Under the pieces are notes generated by a model. The model saw nothing but the letters and a program-made list of their open reading frames with translations. It did not search any database and had not been told where the DNA came from. A stretch of DNA of 5,297 nt from Deltaproteobacteria bacterium (GTDB lineage: Bacteria > Myxococcota > XYA12-FULL-58-9 > JAUUZB01), in the NCBI GenBank assembly GCA_030590185.1, contig JAUUZB010000392.1:1-5297 (forward strand), given 5' to 3'. Positions 1 to 4,948 of the stretch are shown in pieces. The position numbers and the translations under genes are program-made. Position 1 is the stretch's first letter, and each line of letters begins with the position of its first letter.

Positions 1-849
1 GATCCGCAGGTCGTCTCCGACCGAGTGGTGCGTCGTTTCTCCGCGGATCCGGTCGAGGCGCGACGTCTGCTCGATAACCGCATGTATCGCAACATCACCG
101 CCATGGTTGCCGGGATGCAGGAGTACACGGCGGTGGAGGCGATGCACGGCTTCGTCACCGGCGGTGATTATGATCTGGTGGTCCTCGACACGCCGCCGTC
201 GCGCAACGCCCTACACTTTCTCGAAGCGCCCAAGCGGGTATCACGATTTCTCGACGGCCGGGTGTTCCGGTTCTTTCTGCCGGACCAGGACGGACAGGAT
301 GGAGTGATCAAGCGCGCCGCGAGCAAGATCAGCGCCAAGGTCATGGACATCGCCTTTGGCGAGGACACCCGCGTCGAGTTGATGGACTTCTTTGCCCTGT
401 TCTCGGCGATCCTCAAGAAGCTCAACCACAACGCCGGCCAGATGCGCGAGTTCTTCCAAAAGCCGGAGGTCGCGTTCTTGGTGGTGACCTCACCCACCCA
501 GGAGGCCCTCGAGGAGGCGTTATTTTTCGAGCACCAGACGCGCGACGAGCTCGAGCTACCCCTGAGTGGCTACATCCTCAACCGCAGCCTGGCCCATCCC
601 AACGGCAAACGTTTCCCTGTGCCGGAGATCTTCGCCGCCGGTCCCGTGGCCGAGGCAGCCCAAACGAAGCTGGCCTTCCTCGCCGAGCGCGAGCAAACCC
701 TGGTCGAGGAGCACCGCGCCTTGCTCGCCAGTCTTCAAAAAAGGCTCGGTGAGGACCACCTCGCCCAGGCCGCGCCGCTGTTGCGCGACGGGGTCTCCGA
801 CGTCGCCACCCTAGCGCGGTTGGCCGATGCCTTGGAGCAGCCGGGTTGA
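1..849 (+). CDS. ArsA/Get3-type anion-transporting ATPase, 5'-truncated by window edge
   Basis: The reading frame is open from base 1 and ends at TGA 847-849, giving 282 visible residues; the GTG at 25 is internal, not a start. The best landmark is the switch-II-type segment YDLVVLDTPPSRNALHFLEA (Asp of DTPPS at visible residue 63, base 187), followed by a KRVSRFLDG stretch. Later come VVTSPTQEALEEALFFE and GYILNR, typical of the nucleotide-binding core of this family. Members are soluble P-loop ATPases related to arsenite pump ATPase ArsA and tail-anchor chaperone Get3. The DTPPSRNAL form resembles bacterial Get3-like proteins (mycobacterial BagA/BagB, from memory) more than ArsA, which has DTAPTGHT. 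The P-loop and roughly the first 90-100 residues would lie upstream. No arsenic-resistance gene is visible, so arsenite transport should not be assumed; the substrate or client is unknown. The C-terminus looks complete. Confidence 0.88.
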   Translation, partial: DPQVVSDRVVRRFSADPVEARRLLDNRMYRNITAMVAGMQEYTAVEAMHGFVTGGDYDLVVLDTPPSRNALHFLEAPKRVSRFLDGRVFRFFLPDQDGQDGVIKRAASKISAKVMDIAFGEDTRVELMDFFALFSAILKKLNHNAGQMREFFQKPEVAFLVVTSPTQEALEEALFFEHQTRDELELPLSGYILNRSLAHPNGKRFPVPEIFAAGPVAEAAQTKLAFLAEREQTLVEEHRALLASLQKRLGEDHLAQAAPLLRDGVSDVATLARLADALEQPG

Positions 850-870
850 CCGGCAACACGACGCTGTTCG

Positions 871-879
871 TGCTATGCT
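871..879 (+). promoter_or_regulatory. possible extended -10 element upstream of the IPT lipoprotein gene
   Basis: TGCTATGCT matches the extended -10 form TGnTATnnT and lies in the 67-bp gap after the ATPase gene, about 38 bp before the chosen start codon. No good -35 is found at 16-18 bp; a TTGACC at 845-850 is 23 bp away, too far for a standard sigma-70 promoter. It is plausible because the lipoprotein is functionally unlike the ATPase and may have its own promoter. Confidence 0.3.
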
Positions 880-895
880 ATTGCCGTTGTCTTCC

Positions 896-905
896 GGGGG
901 AGGAG
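896..905 (+). promoter_or_regulatory. Shine-Dalgarno region supporting the ATG at 917
   Basis: GGGGGAGGAG is a strong purine-rich ribosome binding sequence. It lies 11 bases before ATG 917, which is slightly long, but it is the only such site here. It favours 917 over the in-frame ATGs at 827 and 875, and that choice also puts a proper lipoprotein signal at the N-terminus. Confidence 0.55.
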
Positions 906-916
906 TCCCGAAAGGG

Positions 917-2512
917 ATGAAGTTTCACAGTCGCAGCCATCATGGGGGCTGGATCTCGCTAGCGACCCTATTGGTCGCCTGCCAAACGGATCCGACCGCG
1001 GTCCCCGTGCTCGAGGGGATGACGCCCGAGGAGGCTTGGCTCGGCCAGAGTGTGCCGGTGACGATCACCGGGCAGGGTTTCCAGCCCCGGATGTGGGTGA
1101 GCTACGGTACCTCCGGCCCATCGGAGCTCGACGCCGATTTCACAGCCAGTATCGGCGTCGCTGAGCTGGTCGAGGTCGTCCTGGTGAGCGACACGACCCT
1201 AGAGGCGGTGGTGCCATCGACCCTCGCGACGGGCGTTTACGCCCTGGTGGTCGTCGACCCCCGGGGCCGAGAGGTGACGCTCCCTGAAGCGTTCACGGTC
1301 AAGGGCTGCAGCCCGGAGGAGGCTGATGGCGACAACGACGGCCACGACTCGCTGGCGTGCGGTGGCGATGACTGCGACGACGGCTCGGCGCTGTGCACCA
1401 CGAGCTGTGTCGATCTGGATGGCGACTCTATCTACGATTGTCGAGACGATTGCGTAAACGTGGACGGCGCCTGCGACCCGGTCCTGGAGGATCTCCACGC
1501 CCAGGCCACCACGATCAGCGGCACGGACCTCACCGCCTCGGTCGACATCACTCCCGCGGTCGACGCCAGTCGCAGCGTTCTGTTTTTCAATCTCGCCCAT
1601 GACAGCAAAGAACCCGAGGATGGTGCGATCACCGGTCAGCTCGCCGCCGATGGCGGCAGCGTAGTCTTTGAGCGCGCCGGTGTCGGCGAGCAGCCGCTGA
1701 TCGATATCGAATGGAGCGTGGTCCAGCTCACCGATGTCACCGTGCAACGGGGCATGGCGACCATTCCGGGCGGCACGGTCTTCGCCGATGTGGTGAGCGT
1801 TACCCTCGACCAGACGGTCGATCCGGCCCGCTCCTTCCTGTTGTCGAGTATCCGCAGCACCGGGGGCCGCTACAGCTGGAACGACTGGGCCCTGGCCACG
1901 CTCCAAGACGACAGCACCCTGGCCTTTCGCCGCGGCGACGCAGGGTTCAGCACCCAGGTAGAATGGCAGCTGGTGGAAATCTCTGCCCCCGCCGTCCTGG
2001 CGCAACACGGCGAGGAGACCCTCGAAGCAGGCCAGGACAGCGCCAGCGTGATCCTGCCGACGGTCGCACCGCTGGACCACTCGTTCCTATCCTTCTCCCA
2101 CGTCCTGGCCTCCTCCCAGACGGACCCGAGCGCGGCAGACCACGTGCTGCGGGGACGCCTCATCTCGGAGAACGAGCTCAGCTTCGACCGCGACAGCAGC
2201 GCCCTCGGGGCGGTCGTAGGTTGGTCGGTGGTCACCTGGAACGCCCTGACCACCGAGCACGGCAACGCGACCTTTGCCGGCGGCGACCAAGAGCAGGCCA
2301 TCACCCTGGCCCGCCCGGTGGACCCGGCTTCGGCCCTCTCCTTCATCACCGGCGGGATGCGGGAGGGCAAGACGACCCATGCGTTGGACGATGGCGTGGG
2401 TACCGCTTGGTTCACCACCGCCTTGACCGCGGGTGGCACAACCCTGCGGGTGTACCGCGGAGATGGTCGCGGTCAGGCTGATGCGGCTTGGACCGTGATC
2501 GAGTTTCGCTGA
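917..2512 (+). CDS. predicted lipoprotein with IPT/TIG-like domain, Cys/Asp-rich segment and four tandem beta-type repeats
   Basis: The protein has 531 aa from ATG 917. That start gives a short basic N-terminus, a hydrophobic stretch and the lipobox LVAC (Cys22), so a lipid-anchored, probably outer-membrane protein is predicted. Residues ~31-130 look like an IPT/TIG immunoglobulin-like domain (ITGQGF near the start, GVYALVVVDPRG and EAFTV near the end). Residues 131-188 carry eight Cys and many Asp (DGDNDG, CGGDDCDD, DLDGD), resembling the short metal-binding repeats of MopE-like proteins, so calcium or metal binding is possible. Residues ~195-531 are four divergent repeats of about 86 aa. 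Conserved points are VDxxxS (216, 302, 387, 469), a (F/V)xR triplet (251, 337, 423, 512) and a closing WxhhE-like strand with Trp 266, 350, 436 and 525. No catalytic motif is visible. I do not recognise a named function; surface binding or adhesion is a guess. A likely terminator follows. Confidence 0.88.
   Translation: MKFHSRSHHGGWISLATLLVACQTDPTAVPVLEGMTPEEAWLGQSVPVTITGQGFQPRMWVSYGTSGPSELDADFTASIGVAELVEVVLVSDTTLEAVVPSTLATGVYALVVVDPRGREVTLPEAFTVKGCSPEEADGDNDGHDSLACGGDDCDDGSALCTTSCVDLDGDSIYDCRDDCVNVDGACDPVLEDLHAQATTISGTDLTASVDITPAVDASRSVLFFNLAHDSKEPEDGAITGQLAADGGSVVFERAGVGEQPLIDIEWSVVQLTDVTVQRGMATIPGGTVFADVVSVTLDQTVDPARSFLLSSIRSTGGRYSWNDWALATLQDDSTLAFRRGDAGFSTQVEWQLVEISAPAVLAQHGEETLEAGQDSASVILPTVAPLDHSFLSFSHVLASSQTDPSAADHVLRGRLISENELSFDRDSSALGAVVGWSVVTWNALTTEHGNATFAGGDQEQAITLARPVDPASALSFITGGMREGKTTHALDDGVGTAWFTTALTAGGTTLRVYRGDGRGQADAAWTVIEFR
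1695..2509 (+). repeat. four-fold ~86-aa protein repeat within the IPT lipoprotein (Trp-anchored units)
   Basis: Four protein-level repeats end in IEWSVVQL, VEWQLVEI, VGWSVVTW and AAWTVIEFR. Their Trp residues (266, 350, 436, 525) are 84, 86 and 89 residues apart. Each unit also has a VD...S motif and an LxFxR-like strand at matching offsets. The span given runs approximately from the end of the first unit to the last codon; the first unit begins near base 1500. Divergence at DNA level means these are old duplications, not recent ones. Confidence 0.75.
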
Positions 2513-2527
2513 GAGCTGTGGATCTTT

Positions 2528-2568
2528 CGGCCGAGGTGCCGGAACGTGCGGCTTTGTCGGTTGTTTTT
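2528..2568 (+). terminator. probable Rho-independent terminator after the IPT lipoprotein gene
   Basis: It lies 15 bases after the stop codon. CGGCCGA (2528-2534) can pair with TCGGTTG (2557-2563) over 7 bp including two G-U pairs. An inner GCCG/CGGC stem (2538-2541 with 2549-2552) stacks above it, and TTTTT (2564-2568) follows directly. The two stems are separated by a small internal loop, so strength is uncertain; folding was done by eye. Confidence 0.5.
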
Positions 2569-2588
2569 GGGCGCCCCTCGAGGTCGTG

Positions 2589-2603
2589 CCAGTTGACAAC
2601 TGG
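2589..2603 (+). promoter_or_regulatory. 15-bp inverted repeat containing a consensus -35 (TTGACA), possible operator/promoter
   Basis: CCAGTTGACAACTGG is a perfect inverted repeat with 7-bp arms around a central A, 39 bases upstream of the Cys-rich lipoprotein start. It encloses TTGACA (2593-2598), an exact sigma-70 -35 hexamer. The matching -10 position at 17-bp spacing is AACCAT (2616-2621), a poor match. A regulator binding here would cover the -35. It may be an operator or chance. Confidence 0.35.
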
Positions 2604-2631
2604 GCCCGCAACGGGAACCATCCCCCTCACT

Positions 2632-2637
2632 GGAGAG
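2632..2637 (+). promoter_or_regulatory. ribosome binding site for the Cys-rich lipoprotein gene
   Basis: GGAGAG lies 5 bases before ATG 2643. It selects this start over an in-frame upstream ATG at 2586, which has no such site and would bury the signal peptide behind 19 hydrophilic residues. Confidence 0.7.
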
Positions 2638-2642
2638 ATCAC

Positions 2643-3890
2643 ATGCACCGTAGCTGGCTTATCCTCACAACGATCCTTTTCACCGTTGGGTGCGGCGCCA
2701 ACACTCTGGGCCCCGATGGTGACGCGGGGGCCGGCGGCGATGGCGGCAGCGGTGGTAGCGTTGGTGGCGCGGGCGGTGACGGCGGCACGGGTGGATTGGG
2801 CGGGGCCGGCGGCGGATTGGGCGGGGCTGGTGGCGTGGGCGGTGGCGGCGCGGGCGGCGGCGGCAATCCGTGCCCGGACAACCAGGTCCTAGACGGCACC
2901 GGCGAGTGTCGCACCCTGTGCATCGACGGCTGCGCCGCGGATGAGGAATGTCACGACTTGACCGGCCTCTGCCTACCGCGGGTCCCGTGCGTACCAGCGG
3001 ACTGCCTCTCCGGGTTTGAGTGTCCGGCCGACGGCTACGGCGACTGTGTCGCGATCCCAATCTGCAACCCCGCCGATTGCGACCCAGGGTACCGATGCCC
3101 GGACGACGGCGCCCTCGACTGCGTGCCGATCCCCGGCTGGTGCGACGAGGATGAGGACTGCCCGTTCGGCCAACGTTGCGATTTCGACGCCAACAACTGC
3201 ATCTCGCGGGCCGGCGACATCGTGCAGACCTGCGATACGAACGCCGACTGCGCGTTGTTGATGACCTGTCAGCTCGGCGTTTGCGTCGGTTGCATCACGG
3301 ATTTGCAGTGCATCACCTACGCACCGGGCGCGGTCTGTGTGCTCGGGACCTGCGTCATCCCGGAGGTCGGCAACGTCATCGACTGCCTGCAGGTGCAATG
3401 CCCGGAGGGTGAGCGCTGCGATCCAAAAACCGGCGCCTGCGAGCCGACCTGCAGCAGCGACGACGACTGCGAGGTGGGTGAAATCTGTGCGCCGGTGCTC
3501 AACCGCTGCGTGGTCGATCCGGGTTGCACGGAGGATGCCGACTGCCAGGGGAACCTCACCTGCACCGCCGGCCTCGGCATGGAGTCCGGCGTGTGCATCG
3601 GCTGCACCGACGTCGAGCCGTGTCCCGCCGGCCTGTCCTGCGTTCTCGGAGCCTGTTTGCCCAACCCCAACGCCACTGCCTGCGACGGCGTCGAGTGTGG
3701 GGCGGATGAGTTGTGCGACGACTTCGACGGCTCCTGCTACGCGGCCGACGGCAGCTGCCAGGTCGACGAGGACTGCCGGCCCGATCAAACCTGCAACTTC
3801 CTGCACCTGTGCTCCGGTTGCTCGGTCGACGGCGACTGCCGCGAGGGCCAGAGTTGCCTGCTGAGCGCCTGCGTCTCCTTCGGTCTCTGA
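2643..3890 (+). CDS. predicted Cys-rich repeat lipoprotein with glycine-rich linker
   Basis: The protein has 415 aa from ATG 2643. Residues 1-17 form a lipoprotein signal, with hydrophobic residues 6-15 and TVGC at 14-17 (Cys17 the likely lipidated residue; Thr at -3 is not the classic Leu). Residues 26-75 are an almost pure Gly/Ala/Asp/Ser linker. Residues 77-415 hold 54 Cys: one leading pair (77, 89) and 13 modules of four Cys. Eight modules have the pattern C-x5-C-x5/8-C-x4-10-C, often with Asp before the second Cys (for example CDEDEDC). Five have C-x3/4-C-x5-C-x6/7-C. The even number suggests complete disulfide pairing outside the cytoplasm. Such small disulfide modules are common in secreted myxobacterial lipoproteins and loosely resemble Dickkopf or EGF-type knots. 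No catalytic motif is seen; a structural, surface or binding role is inferred only. It probably has its own transcript, given the terminator upstream. Confidence 0.88.
   Translation: MHRSWLILTTILFTVGCGANTLGPDGDAGAGGDGGSGGSVGGAGGDGGTGGLGGAGGGLGGAGGVGGGGAGGGGNPCPDNQVLDGTGECRTLCIDGCAADEECHDLTGLCLPRVPCVPADCLSGFECPADGYGDCVAIPICNPADCDPGYRCPDDGALDCVPIPGWCDEDEDCPFGQRCDFDANNCISRAGDIVQTCDTNADCALLMTCQLGVCVGCITDLQCITYAPGAVCVLGTCVIPEVGNVIDCLQVQCPEGERCDPKTGACEPTCSSDDDCEVGEICAPVLNRCVVDPGCTEDADCQGNLTCTAGLGMESGVCIGCTDVEPCPAGLSCVLGACLPNPNATACDGVECGADELCDDFDGSCYAADGSCQVDEDCRPDQTCNFLHLCSGCSVDGDCREGQSCLLSACVSFGL
2718..2867 (+). repeat. glycine-rich low-complexity tract with a 21-bp tandem duplication
   Basis: Codons 26-75 of the lipoprotein gene are mostly GGN. 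Within it, 2793-2813 and 2814-2834 are adjacent 21-bp copies differing at two bases, each encoding GLGGAGG. This points to expansion by slippage. The tract probably acts as a flexible spacer between the lipid anchor and the Cys-rich region. Confidence 0.8.
2922..3872 (+). repeat. 13 four-cysteine modules with a higher-order order B-A-A-A
   Basis: Calling the C-x3/4-C-x5-C type B and the C-x5-C-x5/8-C type A, the order is B B B A A A B A A A B A A. B modules begin at Cys 93, 116, 141, 248 and 347. Larger units start at 141, 248 and 347 (107 and 99 aa apart; the last is one A short). The final A of each is preceded by a C-h-G-C joint (CVGC, CIGC, CSGC). Two B modules, residues 116-140 and 141-165, are a clear 25-aa tandem copy. 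Confidence 0.75.
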
Positions 3891-3907
3891 GATCCGAGAT
3901 CCCAGTT

Positions 3908-3921
3908 TTGACCTAGGTCAA
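3908..3921 (+). promoter_or_regulatory. CRP/FNR-superfamily-type palindromic operator (HcpR-like motif)
   Basis: TTGACCTAGGTCAA is a perfect 14-bp palindrome with T on both flanks. FNR sites are TTGAT-N4-ATCAA; this TTGACC-N2-GGTCAA form fits the motif I recall for deltaproteobacterial HcpR regulators (from memory). It lies 74 bases before the chosen GTG of the hemerythrin gene. Its centre (3914.5) would be at -41.5 for transcription starting at 3956, where TAGTTT (3944-3949) is a weak -10. A better-looking -10, TACATT (3955-3960), would place it near -52.5. Activation rather than repression is therefore possible but not settled. Confidence 0.65.
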
Positions 3922-3934
3922 TGCCCCTGGCATT
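3920..3934 (+). repeat. inverted repeat AATGCC-N3-GGCATT in the hemerythrin promoter region
   Basis: Six-bp perfect arms flank CCT, and the left arm shares its first two bases with the end of the FNR-like palindrome. It lies between that palindrome and both candidate -10 elements, so it could be a second operator. At this size, chance cannot be excluded. Confidence 0.35.
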
Positions 3935-3947
3935 GTGCCGGGCTAGT

Positions 3948-3968
3948 TTCGGCTTACATTACGCCGAA
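3948..3968 (+). repeat. inverted repeat TTCGGC-N9-GCCGAA before the hemerythrin start
   Basis: Six-bp perfect arms (3948-3953 and 3963-3968) surround TTACATTAC, which contains the candidate -10 TACATT (3955-3960). If that -10 is used, a protein bound here would cover it. It is less likely to be an RNA hairpin, because both proposed transcription starts fall within or just before the right arm. Confidence 0.3.
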
Positions 3969-3983
3969 TCGAATTTCACCTTC

Positions 3984-3988
3984 AGGAG
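3984..3988 (+). promoter_or_regulatory. Shine-Dalgarno that decides a GTG start at 3996
   Basis: AGGAG ends 7 bases before GTG 3996. The in-frame ATG at 3921 overlaps the operator palindrome, has no ribosome binding site and would add 25 residues unlike the family. Confidence 0.75.
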
Positions 3989-3995
3989 TCGAGCC

Positions 3996-4940
3996 GTGTC
4001 CCAGGAATGGACCAAGTTATTGATGCGCGATCACGAGACGAGCGAGAAGGTCTTCGAGGCTGGCGAGCGGGCCTTTGCCAAGCCGGAGGGGCCCGATCGG
4101 GAGATGGTGGCCAAGCTGCTGGAGTACCTCACCGACTACGTCCACAGCGTGCACAACAAGAAGGAGGAGGATCACCTCTTTCCGTTGCTCGAGCAGCGCG
4201 GCATACCGCGCCATGGCGGTCCCCTCGCCGTGATGTTGCAGGAGCACGAGCAGACCACCGAGCAGCTCGCCGAGTTCGAGGTTCAGGCGAAAGCCTACGC
4301 GGACGGCGGCGGCGATCTGGATGAGCTCAGGCGCCTCTACGCGGCCTTCATCGATCTGCTCAAGAACCACTACTGGAAAGAGAACGACATCCTCTACCCG
4401 ATGGCCCAACGGGTGATGAGCGAAGAAGATGGCGCCGCGGTGGTGGCCGGCATCGAAGCGGTCGAGGCGGCGGCCGGGCCGGATACCCGCGCCAAGTACT
4501 ACGCCCTCGCCGAAGAGCTCCAGGGCTGGGGTGAGATCAAGGACCTGGCCTTTGGCCTCGACCACGCGACCCTCGGTGCGATCCTAAACACGTTGCCGAT
4601 CGAGCTCTCCTTCGTCGATGCCGACGATACGGTGCGCTATTTCAGCCACGAGAACCACGACAAGCTCTTTCCCCGCAGCCGCGGCGTCATCGGCATGAAG
4701 GTGCAGGGCTGCCACCCGCAAAAGAGCGTGCACCTAGTCGAGAAGATCCTCGCCGACTTCAAGGCCGGCAGCCGCGAGCAGGCGGAGTTTTGGATCGATA
4801 TGGGACCAAAAAAAGTTCACATCCGCTACTGGCCGGTGAAGGGCCCAGGGGGCGAATACCTGGGCTGCCTGGAGACCACGCAGGACGTGAGTTCGATTCA
4901 AAAACTCGAGGGCCAACGCCGGCTCCTGGACGACGCGTGA
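3996..4940 (+). CDS. hemerythrin (HHE) domain protein with C-terminal PAS domain, DUF438-like
   Basis: The protein has 314 aa from GTG 3996 and is predicted cytoplasmic, with no signal peptide or membrane segment. Residues ~5-140 form an HHE-type four-helix domain. His13, His53, Glu57, His84, His125 and Glu129 (HNKKE and HYWKENDILYP) are the expected di-iron ligands. Their gaps of 40, 4, 31, 41 and 4 nearly match 45, 4, 31, 44 and 4 in E. coli YtfE/RIC (recalled numbering), a protein that repairs iron centres after NO or oxidative damage. Residues ~190-305 look like a PAS_10-type domain (LPIELSFVDADD, the GCHPQKSVH motif with Cys239 and His240, HIRYWPVKG, GCLETTQDV). The combination is that of DUF438/hemerythrin-PAS proteins, often linked to anaerobic or NO-related genes. 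The PAS part may sense a ligand, heme or redox state; this is inference. It is followed after 8 bp by a cupin gene and preceded by an FNR-type palindrome, which fits a stress-response operon. Confidence 0.9.
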   Translation: MSQEWTKLLMRDHETSEKVFEAGERAFAKPEGPDREMVAKLLEYLTDYVHSVHNKKEEDHLFPLLEQRGIPRHGGPLAVMLQEHEQTTEQLAEFEVQAKAYADGGGDLDELRRLYAAFIDLLKNHYWKENDILYPMAQRVMSEEDGAAVVAGIEAVEAAAGPDTRAKYYALAEELQGWGEIKDLAFGLDHATLGAILNTLPIELSFVDADDTVRYFSHENHDKLFPRSRGVIGMKVQGCHPQKSVHLVEKILADFKAGSREQAEFWIDMGPKKVHIRYWPVKGPGGEYLGCLETTQDVSSIQKLEGQRRLLDDA

Positions 4941-4948
4941 GGTGAGCT

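Noticed and set aside
845..850. TTGACC as a -35 paired with TATGCT at 874-879
   Set aside because: The 23-bp spacer is too long for a normal sigma-70 promoter; it also overlaps the stop codon of the ATPase gene.
1199..2080. 293-codon open frame on the minus strand opposite the IPT lipoprotein gene
   Set aside because: The + strand gene shows a lipobox, an IPT domain and four repeats. The minus frame encodes an Ala/Arg/Asp-rich sequence without domains, as expected for antisense of high-GC coding DNA.
2541..2545. GGAAC as an ECF-sigma -35 element
   Set aside because: No matching -10 is found at the normal distance, and the bases fall within the loop of the proposed terminator.
2793..2834. 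Short tandem repeats as a CRISPR array
   Set aside because: The copies are adjacent with no spacers, in frame and glycine-coding.
2639..2923. Proline-rich minus-strand frame opposite the glycine linker
   Set aside because: Poly-Pro is the direct antisense reading of GGN repeats; it is composition, not a gene.
2973..3806. 277-codon open frame on the minus strand opposite the Cys-rich lipoprotein gene
   Set aside because: It is a shadow of the regular Cys-module coding sequence. It has no recognisable domain or ribosome binding site.
3891..3907. Terminator after the Cys-rich lipoprotein gene (GATC-CGA-GATC then TTTT)
   Set aside because: The stem is only 4 bp and the T-run is short and separated from it; it is too weak to call.
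3921..3995. Upstream ATG start for the hemerythrin gene
   Set aside because: It lies inside the operator palindrome and has no ribosome binding site. The GTG at 3996 has AGGAG at good spacing and puts the first ligand His at the usual distance from the N-terminus.
4017..4565. 182-codon minus-strand frame opposite the hemerythrin domain
   Set aside because: The hemerythrin reading on the + strand has all six metal ligands; the minus frame shows no family motif.
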